From NCBI GenBank assembly GCA_958295665.1, contig OY282558.1:308174092-308238091 (forward strand): 64,000 nucleotides of DNA, read 5' to 3'. This DNA is from Tipula vernalis. Lineage: Eukaryota; Arthropoda; Insecta; Diptera; Tipulidae. The position numbers were made by a program, and so were the translations under genes. Below, piece by piece: positions 34,361 to 48,000 of this stretch. The notes under the pieces were generated by a model. The model saw only the letters and a program-made list of their open reading frames with translations, ran no database searches and had not been told where the DNA came from. Each line of letters begins with the position of its first letter. Positions within the stretch are counted from its first letter, which is position 1.

Positions 34361-35272
34361 ATGGGCCCAGTAACGATGACTGAAGAAGAAAAATCGAGTT
34401 TACCAGTGTTTAGCGGAAGTGATCTCTCAAGTTGGAAATTTCGTGTTGAGTTGCTGTTCGAGAAAAAAGATTTGTTAAAATATCTTACTGATGCACCTAG
34501 TACAAATCAAAAAGATGAAGAAATGTGGAAAAAAAGAAATGCCAAAGCAAAATCATTGCTGGTTAAATGTATCGCAAATTCACATTTGGAGTATGTGAGA
34601 AATGAGGTTATGGCATATTTGATGTGGGATGTATTGAATAGTGCGTTTCAACGAAAAGGGGTAATAAGTCAACTTTACCTCCGTAGAAAATTGTTGTCAA
34701 TGAAATTCGACGAAAATGATTCAATGGAAAGACATTTTGTGTTTTTTGACGGAATCATACGCGAACTTAAATCAGCTGGTGCGCAGTTGGATGAGTCAGA
34801 TGTTGTGTGTCATTTATTGCTGACACTGCCTGAAACATTTGATAATGTGGTTACTGCTCTAGAAACAATCGACAGCGAAAATTTGAAATTATATAAAGTC
34901 AAAGCAAGATTGCTGGATGAAGATGTCAAAAGAAAAATTCGTGTCGTTAATCAAATTAATGAAGAAAGTGCAGCATCATCAAATGCATTCATAAGCAGTA
35001 AGTCTAAAGCTAGATTTAAATTTCGATGTTACTCATGTGGTCGTGTGGGACATAAGTCAACAGACTGTCCGTCAAAATCTTCGTCTGGATCTGGATCTGA
35101 GTCCAATAATAGAAAAGCTCTGCTAGCAGGTGGACAACCGGAAGACGTCGATAAAATCGATGGTTCTGTAGTATTTAGGGCGAGTGACAAAGATGATCCA
35201 AATTTAAACGATGAAGCAGAGAGTTCTTTAAGCAAATGGTATGTAGATTCAGGCGCAACTGATCACACATGA
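34361..35272 (+). pseudogene. gag: copia gag and start of protease
   Basis: A 303-residue frame starting inside the primer-binding region (MGPVTMTEEEKSS). Gag core includes LPVFSGSDLSSWKFRVELLF and RRKLLSMKFDENDSMERHF; a CCHC knuckle is CYSCGRVGHKSTDC. The protease motif WYVDSGATDHT is followed at once by TGA. The next frame starts four bases earlier with MTNDENLY, so two extra bases (duplicated CA) appear to have been inserted in GATDHM. One frameshift separates gag-protease from integrase. Confidence 0.88.
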
Positions 35273-36810
35273 CCAATGATGAAAATTTATACACTACATC
35301 AACACCAATTGATGAATCAGTGCAAATAAGATTGGCTGGAAAAAATGTTGCAATTTCTCCAAAAAGAGTTGGAGATATAAGTGTCATCAGCGCTGTAGAA
35401 AACAGAGGAGTGCCATTTTTGTTTAAAGATGTTCTTTACGTGCAGGATCTCAGATTAAATTTGCTTTCAGTACGACGTTTAGCAGAGAACGGCGTTACTG
35501 TAACTTCTGCAAACCAACAAGTTGTTTTGAAAACTGCTGAAGGTGTCATTGCAAGTGGTACACAGCAGAATGGCTTGTATCAATTGACATTTAAGCTGAA
35601 ATTAAATCAATCAAATGTTGCGACGTGTACCACAGATTTGTTGTGGCATCGAAGATTTGGACATCTAGGTATGCAAAGTGTGTTTAAATTGGCAAAGTTG
35701 CAAATGGTTACTGGCATGGATGTCATCTCAACACAAAAACTGAACGTTTGTGAAGGTTGTGTTATTGGAAAACAATGTCGAACACCATTTAATAAACGAG
35801 AAAAATTCGCAGTGAGACCTTTGGAACGAGTGCACACTGACGTTTGTGGTCCAATCACACCTAAATCATGGAATAAAGAAAAATATTTTGTCACATTTAT
35901 CGATGACTATATACATTTTACTGTGGTTTATATGATGAAATCTAAAGATGAAGTTTTTAAAAAATTTGTGAACTATCATTCAATGGCAACCGCGCAGTTT
36001 AATTTGAAATTATCGAAATTAAGATGTGACGGTGGTGGAGAACATATTTCAAATAAAATGAACAGCTACTGTCTAGATCAGGGCATTGTGATTGAGAAAA
36101 CAATGGCATACACGCCGGAGCAAAATGGTACAGCCGAAAGAATGAACCGAACATTATTGGATAGAGCCCGGTGTATGATTTTTGATAGTGGGTTTTCGAA
36201 AGACATGTGGAACGAAGCTGTGTTCTGTGCAACATATTTAATAAATCGGAGTCCAACATCAAATGAAAATTTTGAAACTCCTGCTGAAAAATGGTATGGT
36301 GTAATTCCTAATGTAAACCATTTAAGAATTTTTGGAAGTGTAGCATACGTTCATATACCAAAAATTAAACGACGAAAAATCGATGAAAAGAGTGAAAAAT
36401 GCTACTTTATCGGATATTGTAAAAATGGTTATCGATTATGGATTGAAAGAGAACAAAAAATCGTGTTGTCCCGTGATGTAATATTTGACGAAACAAAGAT
36501 CTACAAACAAGATAATGAAAAACACTATAATGACGTGTGTTCAAACACACTCTTGGATCCGGTGGTTGAAATAAATGGTATTGAAACTGAAGATGAAGTT
36601 GCTGTCATCGAAACCGTAAATAGTGAAGAAGAAGTATCTGAGATTTCATCAACTGGAAAAATTTCGACGAGAGAGAGACGTAAACCTGTTTGGCATAATG
36701 ATTATGAAATTGATCCTACTGTCATGTTTGTCGAAGCTTTAATTAATGATGCACCTGGAAGTTACGAAGAAATATATGGGAGACATGATGAACAATTTAA
36801 CCGTAAATAA
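35269..36810 (+). pseudogene. pol: copia protease remainder and integrase
   Basis: Open for 513 residues. Gag-pre-integrase HHCC region (LLWHRRFGHLG, CEGCVIGKQC), then the integrase core with HTDVCGP, LRCDGGGEH and PEQNGTAERMN giving the D-D-E triad, then the copia-specific C-terminus with YFIGYCKNGYRLW. The frame ends near 36809 where sequence jumps from the region before RT to the region after it. Confidence 0.9.
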
Positions 36811-37447
36811 CGAATCTCGTCCGGATCTCTGTTATGCAGTGAGTTACTTTAGTCGTTTCCAAGAATGCTTTGAGGAGAAACATTGGACTAGTTTGAAACG
36901 AGTGTTACGATACCTGAAGGGGACTACAGATTTGTGCTTAGTGTACAGGCGAAAACCAGATAGTGATATTTTAATCGGGTTTGTTGACGCAGATTGGGGA
37001 AGTGATAATTATGATCGAAAATCTGTAAGTGGATATCTGTTCAAAGTTTTCAACAATTTAGTATCCTGGTGCAGTAAAAAACAAAATTTGGTGTCATTGT
37101 CAACAACTGAAGCGGAATATGTTGCCCTAGCTCAAGCAACGTCTGAATCTATGTGGCTTAAGAAATTATTACGGGATTTGCAACAGAATATTTATAAACC
37201 AATTCCAATTTTTGAGGACAACCAAGGATGTTTAAAAATTGCAAAAAATCCAGAGAACAAAAGAACGAAGCATATAGATATTAAATATCACTATGTAAGA
37301 GACATGGTATGGAACAATGAAATTTGCCTGAACTATATATCTACAAAGAAACAAATAGCAGATATTTTAACGAAACCGTTAACAAGGAATATATTTGAAG
37401 AATTACGAAATGAGCTGTGCTTGGAACGAGGGAGAGTGTTGAAATAA
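36811..37447 (+). pseudogene. pol: copia RT end and RNase H, after internal deletion
   Basis: Encodes RPDLCYAVSYFSRF, LKRVLRYLKGTTDL, VDADWGSDNYDRKSVSGYLF, STTEAEYVALAQA and EDNQGCLKIAKNPENKRTKH, the last part of RT and the RNase H domain of copia. The catalytic RT part (the YVDD region) is absent between here and the preceding frame, a deletion of several hundred bases. The stop at 37445 overlaps the right LTR start. Confidence 0.88.
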
Positions 37448-37670
37448 TCCGTCCCTGCGCTTGAGTTTTGTTTATCTGGCAACACCTTATGTTATATAAA
37501 TATAATACCTTTATTCTTTATAAGATGTCACTTCAGTAGTAATCACATGTTTCTGAAATAAAGTTTAGTTTTGTAGAAGGGTTGCTTAGAAATAAAAATA
37601 ATTACTTAGAAAGATAGATCACGGTGTCGTTTGTTATTTATATATTCGGTGAACTGGTTTGCTAACAACA
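37437..37670 (+). repeat. copia 3' LTR
   Basis: 234 bp, near-identical to 34123-34356; followed by the GCAAG target duplication. Confidence 0.95.
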
Positions 37671-38522
37671 GCAAGTTTATCAAGTACGATTGGGAGTAGG
37701 GAACAACGATAAGCATAAAACAAAATTGAATACAATTGTGAATAAAAATACTACGGCGGGGGACAAAAGAAATACTTTTGTTTGTTATCGATGCGGAGTA
37801 CTTAATCACCGCGCCACAGAATGCAGAAGTGTCAATCGTTTAATATGTAATTACTGCAAAAATCGAGGGCATGTGGAGAAAACTTGCCTTACGAAGAAAA
37901 AAAAAATTACAAACTTCATCGTACAATACAAATACAATCGATGTGGTTGCACCCCATGAAATCAATACTTTACAAATTGATATCGGTTTAAATACCGCTA
38001 TACAGGATGACAGTAATAAAAATCATCAAATACAAAGTTCTTCGACAATACATATTGCTGAAATAAAAATTTTGGATTTATACACCAAAACTTTTGAAAC
38101 CAGAGAGAAATATTTTATTCAAGTCAGAATCAATAATACACCAATTGAAATGGAGTTTGATTCAGGAGCTTCACTAAGTGCCATGAGCTACAATACATTT
38201 AAGAAATTGTGGCCTACAGACGAAATACGACCTACAAATGCTTTATTAAAAGCATATAACCAGCAAACATTACCGATTGAAGGCATCAGCACTGTACAAG
38301 TGCAATACAAAAACAAGGAAATTACCGGTATAATTAACCAAAATGTTGACTTAATTGTAGGTCGAGAATGGATAAACGCGCTTCACCTGGTTAAGACAAA
38401 CAATGATATCAAATTAAGTGAGGTTAAATCGATTTCTGTAAACACTGCATCACCTGAGGAAATTGAGAAACTTAAACGTCAAATTTTTGATGATTATGAT
38501 GACTTAAGTCGTGTTTTTCATG
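37671..38522 (+). pseudogene. gag: gypsy gag C-terminus (zinc knuckles) and protease
   Basis: Continues the gag frame from 34122. Two CCHC knuckles, CYRCGVLNHRATEC and CNYCKNRGHVEKTC, then after a frame change in an A-rich run (about 37897-37906) the protease with MEFDSGASLSAMS and VDLIVGREWI. Cut by a MITE at 38523. Confidence 0.8.
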
Positions 38523-38903
38523 AGAACTGCACTAGAACTCGATAAATTTTAAATTCCTTTTATTCTAAGTAAACAGAAACCAAATTAAATTCATAAAGTG
38601 ATAATGTGTAGTGCATTTCACATAAATACACATTTTAAGTTGTTACAGCAATAAATAATGACAATTATAGCTTATTTTTTAGTTACACTGGATAAACCCA
38701 TGAATTTATCGAGTGTAGTTGCGTGTAATGACGTCAGCAAGAAATAAGAAAATATTGATGAAATAACTGTAGGGGGAAATTTTTAAACTTAAAATATGTA
38801 ATTATATCAAATACAATACACATTCGCGCTTTATGAATTAATTTTTTTTCGTTTTACATAGAATAAAAGGAATTTAAAGTTTATCGAGTTCTAGTGCAGT
38901 TCT
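38523..38903. mobile_element. 381-bp MITE in gypsy pol
   Basis: Inverted ends of about 45 bp (AGAACTGCACTAGAACTCGA... at 38523 and its complement ending at 38903). The palindromic CATG at 38519-38522 and 38904-38907 is a possible 4-bp duplication. No open frame of note. The gypsy reading frame is off by one across it. Confidence 0.78.
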
Positions 38904-38904
38904 C

Positions 38905-40544
<1,640 letters not shown>

Positions 40545-40633
<89 letters not shown>

Positions 40634-40645
40634 GTATGTATGTAC
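40545..40645. repeat. (TA)n microsatellite with TATG end
   Basis: About 70 bp of pure TA, then TATATG and TATG units up to about 40645. Confidence 0.95.
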
Positions 40646-42000
40646 GTCCATTAAAATTATTGGATATTTTTGATTACATATATTCGTTTGAAAAATACTC
40701 GACTTACTAAAACTGTTGATCTATACAAATCTGCTAGGCTTTCCCCAGAATTATCTGCGAATAAATTAATTTGTAAAGTTGTTTGATTTTTCAAAATTGT
40801 CTATTTTATTGCGATTTTAGGCTAAAATTTCTACTTATATCTGTTTCAATTGGTTCTCGTCTATTACTCGTCTGCTAATGTATTGTACATGAGTATTTTT
40901 CAAATAAAGTATGAGAAGGTCATACATTTAATCTAACTGGTTGAAGCTAAAACAAAATCAATTTTGCGTGATGAACCAATGTACATATTTATTTGCAGAA
41001 AAAATTAAATAAACTCGCGTCTCGATTTTTGTTCAAAATCAAGTAAAAATCTCCACGGTGAGGAAGAACACAATTTTACGTTCGATGTACGTAGCTTATA
41101 TAACATTGTAAAGATCTTTAGTAATGCAATAACTTATAGTGCGGCGTCGCTCTCAGTGGTAGATCTAGATACAATAGTGACATGACCATTTAATATATTA
41201 TAAGTACATATATAATATATATTAAATATTTTATACATATATATTACATATATAAGAAATAAAATATTAATAGATCAAATAGTTTAAATATAGGGAAATC
41301 CAAAATATCTTTGCATAAAAATATCTTTGCATAAAATTTATACATATTTTTAATACATACATCACAAATGAAGTTCGTAGGTTTTTACAAGAAAACATCT
41401 GATTTAATGTAGATCAAACGATTTTAGTACAATCCAAAAAACCAATCCATATAAGTATATTTCGCTAGAAATATAAACGATGCCATATACTAAAAATCAT
41501 ATCAAACAAAGCAAACCGATATGTATGTATAGGACATCTAATAATTTTCATAATACGCACAAATCGAATGCATAAGTTATACAATATTTTGTATAATTTG
41601 TACCTAGCCGGTCATTCTATCTCCCAATCACTCATTATTTCGTTTTCCCTTATGTGAAACAGCATTCTAACATTTGTGCTAAAACCAAAATAGGATATTA
41701 GGTGCGTTAGAGTAAAACATAAAATGAAAAAAATTTTCTTCTTTCTCTCGGTAACGGTATTATCAACCGAACAAGATGAAGGAAGTCGATCATTCGTCAT
41801 TCTAGTTATTGCAGTCTAAATAGTAAAACGTTGTGATAATTTTGTGTGTTAAATTTAGTGTGGCGTGTAAAAATAAAATTTTGGAGTGCCGAAATATATT
41901 AAATCAATTTTAGCCAAGTACAGTTTTTTCGAATTGTTGATGGTTCTTATAAAGAAATTCGGCCGTTATTATACCGTGACGCTTGATTATTTAACAGATG
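40646..42000. other. AT-rich region upstream of the SAM-domain gene
   Basis: No gene or terminal repeat recognised. Holds a short direct repeat (TATCTTTGCATAAAA twice at about 41308-41336) and probably the promoter and leader of the gene starting at 42001. Confidence 0.4.
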
Positions 42001-45000
42001 GATAATTTCAGTGATACTCATTCATTTACTGATGAAGAACAAGTATATAGTATTGATGATGTTATAATTCTCTCGAGCGACAATGGCCTACACGAACTTT
42101 TGAAGCAATGGTCCTTGGAATCAATACTTCCCAAATTATTAAGTAAGTAATATTGTACTCGAAGTATAACAAAACATTTTCAAATAAATATTGCATTTTT
42201 ATAAGGTATAAATGTCACTACAGACAGTTTCCAGTACTTAACCGAACTAGAACTTAGTTCTATATTTCAGGACGATTTAGGAAATAAAGCACGGTTCAGA
42301 GCTATGCTTTTGGATTGGAGAGTAAAAAATGTACTTTAATTTATAAGATTTGTGGCGTTTCGCAATCGTTTCGCTTTCACATCATACCTTTGAGCTTTTG
42401 CTGTTTGGGCATAATGATCGAAATAGGTACATTTTTTGTTTCGTTTTTTTTATATAAAAATTTGGTAGAAGAGAGAACAAAAAACAACGTGTTTGAGAAC
42501 ACACGCATTTTTATAATTGTATTTGGTTAAAAATAAAAATCGTAAAAAATTTATTATTTATATATATTACGTAAAAGTATTGTAGCCGAATCTTTTTAAT
42601 TAATAAAGATAATCGGTCCTCAACAAGCGAAATACATATTATTTCATTTCCTTGGAGTCAGATCGGAGATCGCCCCATTTAGTACAGTGTTAAAATAACC
42701 AAAGATTACTTAAAAACAGTGTTGGCATACTTTTATTGTAACGGAACGCGATATGCCAACACTGCTTAAAAACAATGTTCTGTAAAAAACTTGAAACTAT
42801 ATGTTCTGTAAAATATTTATTACAGAATTTCCCGCCGCATTCTTCAACTTTAAATGACACTGCTACGACAATTACCAATAGTGACAGTTTACTACAAGAA
42901 AGACTTGCTAGAGTATCAAATATGTCATTCTCACCATCTCCGTTATCGTTATCTCCATCTGCATCGCCTCTGCCGCCAGCGGATTTTTTTGTATGTATTT
43001 AAAATTTTGTTTGGGTTTAAAAGTTGGTAACTGTGAACGTCTTGCAAGTATCTACTTTTATCGAAGGTCCAAAAACCAAATTTCATTCCTTAAAAGTTTT
43101 GTGTATGCCAGTATTATTATAGGAATGTATGTTTTTTACAACTTTGGCACGCAACTTGTTAAATTATTTCAGCCATTATATGGATCTATTTCTTATTTTA
43201 ACTTTTTGATTCTTCATTATGTTTGTCTTATGGCAAAATTAATAGTTTTTGTGGCTAAGGTATTAATCTATTTTTTCATTACAAGTAAATTCAAACTAAA
43301 GCTGCACACTAACACACTGCTAAACTCAAACATTTCTAATATTTTAACTTCTAAAATTATGTAGTATATGTATATTTGTGTGTATATCATAATTCTTAGG
43401 TGTTGGCTAATTTTCTAACACCAGCTGGAGTGAAAATTAACTCCATGTACCAAGATAAGAAACCTCCTCAATTTACTTCGGAATTACGTGATTTACTCTG
43501 CACACATATAGCGCGATTCTTTGTCGAAAACAATAAATGTATGACAATTAATGATTTTCGTTGCATAACGGCTCAAATTATTGATCGTTTTCCAGAAGAA
43601 AATCCAGTGAGTTACAAAAAATTCAATATTTTTTCTGTACTATAAATCTTTAAATTCAGGATTCTAATAACATTTTTTTGTATATGGAAATAGGATTACT
43701 ATTTCTGTAACATAAAGCATCCGACAGGGAAGTTATACAACAGATACAGAGTGATGCAAAAAAATGTATCGAAGGTGGGATATTTCACTGATAGTAAACG
43801 GCGACGCGGTAAGGTTGAAGAGGTCGAAGTCCTAGCAAATGTAACCGGTACAGAAGAGCTTACTGACATAACTAAAGATTGGTTGAATGTTCACAACCAA
43901 CCATGGGAAGTGATTGAACAGAAATGGAAAATTTCTTACGATATTCGCATGAAAGAGCTGTCAAAATCGAAGGATAGCGCATCTTTCATAAATGAATGGC
44001 CATTGTATCAAAATACAAAAGGATTTCGCCTTGTAAGTATACATTAATGCATATGTATTAATACCAAATACATAATTTGCAAACTTACCCCCCAATTCTG
44101 ACGGTAAGACTCGTAAGACTGTCATATGAAAGACCTTTTTGTTAAGATTTTTTTTTTTAAGACAAAAGTCTTAATTGGTATTCTGATGTTGGTAGTCTAA
44201 AAATTAGAAAATGGAAACTCTCCAAAGATTTTTGGAGAGCTGTCAAACTATAATTTTACTAGAAACGCCATTACGCTGACATATTTTCTAAAACAAAAAT
44301 TTCTTTTAAATATATAATAGGTGTACAATTGCATATTTGGATATAAAAATTACATTTATTTTATTCTACGTAAGTAAAATATGTTCAGTTAAACATATTT
44401 GAATTTTAAATAATTACTCTATTTATTATGTTTAGATGGAAAATACACCGGCACGGCAAGTACGATCTGCTCGTACTAGTTCCGAACAGTTGGAAACTTA
44501 TATTTCGTTTTTAGAAGAAAATCCCCAATTTTTAGCTGGAAAAAATACACCAGAAAATTCTAAATATTTAGAGGAAAAATGGGGCGATTTATCCAAGAAG
44601 TTGAATAGTTTAAAGGGGCCACAAAAAAATGCTAAAGAGTGGAAACAGGTATAATTTATTTAGTTTTAAAAAAAAAGTTTGTTGATTATTTCTTTTTCTA
44701 TTTATTATTTTAGTCTCTGACCCATTGGAAAAATCAGTTAAAATCCCGTGCGAGGAAAATCAAGGAGGACCAAACAATTACCGGAGGTGGTGAACCATCT
44801 ACAATAGCGATGTCAGCGTTTGAGCAGAGGGCATTGCAAATATTTGGAATGATCACTATTCAGGGAGATGACGTACCGGTGATGGGATTTCCAGTAAGTT
44901 TAATTAAAGTGTTCAATATTATGTACATATTAATTTATTCTGATTTAATTTTTAGACCACAACGAACAACGATGACATTTCAACTGAAATTGATCCAGTT

Positions 45001-48000
45001 ACACCTGAGGCAATTTTAGAAGAAAATATTCCTGAAATAAGTCAGCCTTCTACATCTCGAAAACGGCAATATAATAGCTAATAAAACTTATTTTTGTACT
45101 CCTTAAACACTTGTTAAACTAACAATTAAAAATTAAAAATTACAACATTTAATTTAGATTTTTTAAAAATGAATATATTTTCGGAAACACTGTGTTTCCA
45201 TCCTCAGATTCTAAAAGTATTCCTAAAAGGAATACTTTTAGAATCTGAGGATGGAAACACAGTGTTTCCGAAAATATATTCATTTTTAAAAAATCTAAAT
45301 TAAATGTTGTAATTTTTAATTTTTAATTGTTAGTTTAACAAGTGTTTAAGGAGTACAAAAATAAGTTTTATTTGTCACACTTGTTGTCGTCCATAAATCC
45401 AAAATCAATATAATAGCTCTTTTTCAAACGCCGTTTCTGATTGTGTCAGCAAAATTGCTAATTTGGCGTCAGAACGTGTTGAATACGAAAAAAAAATGGC
45501 CGAAGAGCGTCTGGCAATAGACAAACAAAACGCGGATGCCCTGACTAGAATGGCCGAAGCCCTATACGTTATAGCACAACTACAAAAAAAATAATGATTC
45601 CTAGTATTTTTATTTATTCATATTTTTTTAATTTAATTGAATTTTAAAGTTTTAATTTGTGGAATGAAATAAACATTTAATTTTTTTAATTTGTGGAATG
45701 AAATAAACATTTAATTTTTTTAATTTGTGGAATGAAATAAACATTTAATTTTTTTAATTTGTGGAATGAAATAAACATTTTATTTTAAGAAAAAAGAATT
45801 GTTTTAATTATAACGTATTGGCATACAAATTTCGGATACGTCGGCCCTCATTTAAATAGCTGTTGGCAACAAAATTGTTAATTTCATTTTCCTCTTCATC
45901 ATAGATGATATCACTTTCTGCATCAACATCGACACCGAAATCAATTAACAGGTTATGCAGAATCATGCAGCTATAAACTATAATAACAGCTTTATTGGGT
46001 GCGTAATGTAGTGTACGGCATTTGTGCATACATCGAAACCTGCTTTTAAGAATCCCGAAAGCCCGTTCTACTGTATTTCGAGCTTTTATTTGAATAGAGT
46101 TGAATTTTTCTTCTTGACGGGTAGCTGGTTCAGTAAACGGTGTTAGGAGCCAAGGTTCTAATGGGTAACCATTGTCTCGTATTAACCAATTATACTTTTG
46201 GTTACTGTGCTGCTGCATTAAGTTTATTCTGGCTGGCGTTGTTGACCATATCGCTGCATCATGTACGCTACCAGGATATTTACCATTTACGGCCAAAAAT
46301 TTAAGATTTGAATCAACAATCTAAAAAAGGGATAAAAGAATTAATAATTATGTAAACGTATAAAATTAATTTAAATTTTGATTTAAAATTACCGCTTCCA
46401 CATTGATACTGTAGTATCCCTTTCGATTCATGTATAATCGGGCAGGGCGTTCTGGATCCAATATTGGCGGTGCTACTATACCCACATGTGTACAGTCGAT
46501 AGCACCAACTACTCCTTTCATCCCAAACTTCGTATAAAATCTATAAGATAATTTATTAATTAGCTAGTGCTGCATAGCGTAAGAATAATTTAGGTTTGTT
46601 TACCCTTCCTTTACAATATTTTTTTCTTCTTGTGTCATGCTAAACTTTATACGGTAGGCGATATTGGCTACCATAAGCTGGCACACATTTTCGATATTTT
46701 GGGATATGCTCGGTTGGCTCATTGGTACCAAATAGTTGGATGCTATACTTTTCTGATATGACCCATGCCCTAAAAAATGAAGGGTTGACAGTACCTTTAA
46801 TACAATAAATTGTTAATATGTTACGATAATTTAAATTTTTTTGAAAATACCCACCCGAAACGCGAAAGGGATCTCTGAGGTTTCGATGTTATGCACCTCT
46901 AATTCCTGAATTAAATATATAGCTATAGCTTTCGGGAGACGGAAAAATTCCCGAAATATTGTATCTTCTACGTCAAATGGGTTTGTAGTATCTCGAAGGT
47001 ATCGAAGATGTCGTCTTCGGTTTACCCTATAAAAATCAATAAATTACCTTATCGAATATCAACGCCAAATCATAAACTGACCTGTCTTCTTCACTTATTA
47101 AAAGCGTTAATAATTCGAACAGCGCTAATGGCTCCATTGTAAAAATTCACTGGAAATAAAATATTTTCATCAAAAACAGCAGTCAAATATACATTTTATA
47201 CAAAATACAGTGAAAAAATTACTTTTAATTTTGAGGTTATGTTAAATTATTTACAAAGCCAAAATCTTTATAATTTAACAATTTTTAAACTGATCTATAT
47301 AATTATTTATAATTTATGGAAACTTTATATTGTTCAAATATAAAAAATTTTTAGAAATCAATAAAACTTACCAATTAGTTATAAAAAAAATAGTTACATA
47401 TAGAATGCGTACCTATATAATTGAAATGCAAACACTTTTTGATTAAACGTCAAACTATGATGCTTAAGATCACCTTTTTTGTCGCTCTTCACTAAGACAA
47501 TTTTTTATGACTAATGACAATTGTGACTACATACAGAATACGATATCATAGTCTACAATCTTAGTTAAGCTAAAAGTATTAGCTAAGCCTAATTTTTAGT
47601 CAGTGATTATACGTCTGAATTGGGGGGTTAATATAATTTATTAAGAACATTTTCTCCTTTTGGTAGAAATTATAAGAAATTGTATACCAAAAAAATTATA
47701 TCATTTTTCAATTTATATAGTGCCACGCATTGGCTAAAGGTGTAACCGTCGAATTAAATTCACTTCACATAGCAAATTGTTAGGATAATATGTTGCAAAA
47801 GCAGTGGTTTCATTAGTATTCTAGGTGCACTACCATTGTAGCTGTTGATTTATTTTATATTCTTTATTCTACTTAGATCGAAATTGACTTTGAATTGATG
47901 CATGTAGACTCTCATGGACAGCTATTTAAGAAATGGATCACCTTTAAAGATCAAATTGGAGAAACTTTTAAGAAGAAACTAAAGGATAAATTAGCGTTGC

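Larger units (their letters stand above)
34123..37670 (+). mobile_element. copia-type LTR retrotransposon, internally deleted
   Basis: Two 234-bp LTRs (TGTTG...CAACA) differing at about two positions flank 3.1 kb. The 5-bp duplication GCAAG is at 34118-34122 and 37671-37675. The primer site GGTTATGGGCCCAG directly follows the left LTR, as in Drosophila copia, which uses an internal piece of initiator tRNA-Met. A purine tract GAACGAGGGAGAG precedes the right LTR. Much of the RT domain is missing, so it depends on other copies. Confidence 0.95.
44088..47627. mobile_element. Complete PIF/Harbinger element in SAM-gene intron 5
   Basis: Ends CCCCCCAATTCTGACG at 44088 and the inverse CGTCTGAATTGGGGGG at 47627, flanked by TTA (44085-44087, 47628-47630), the classical Harbinger target. 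Holds a Myb/zeste-like gene (+), a fold-back insertion and a HARBI1-like gene (-). Confidence 0.92.

Noticed and set aside
42600..42700. Possible snRNA or tRNA gene
   Set aside because: No cloverleaf or box A/B pattern could be found.
42993..43364. Open frame of 123 codons with hydrophobic segments
   Set aside because: Lies within an intron of the SAM gene between exons ending 42990 and starting 43400; AT-rich and without homologous features.
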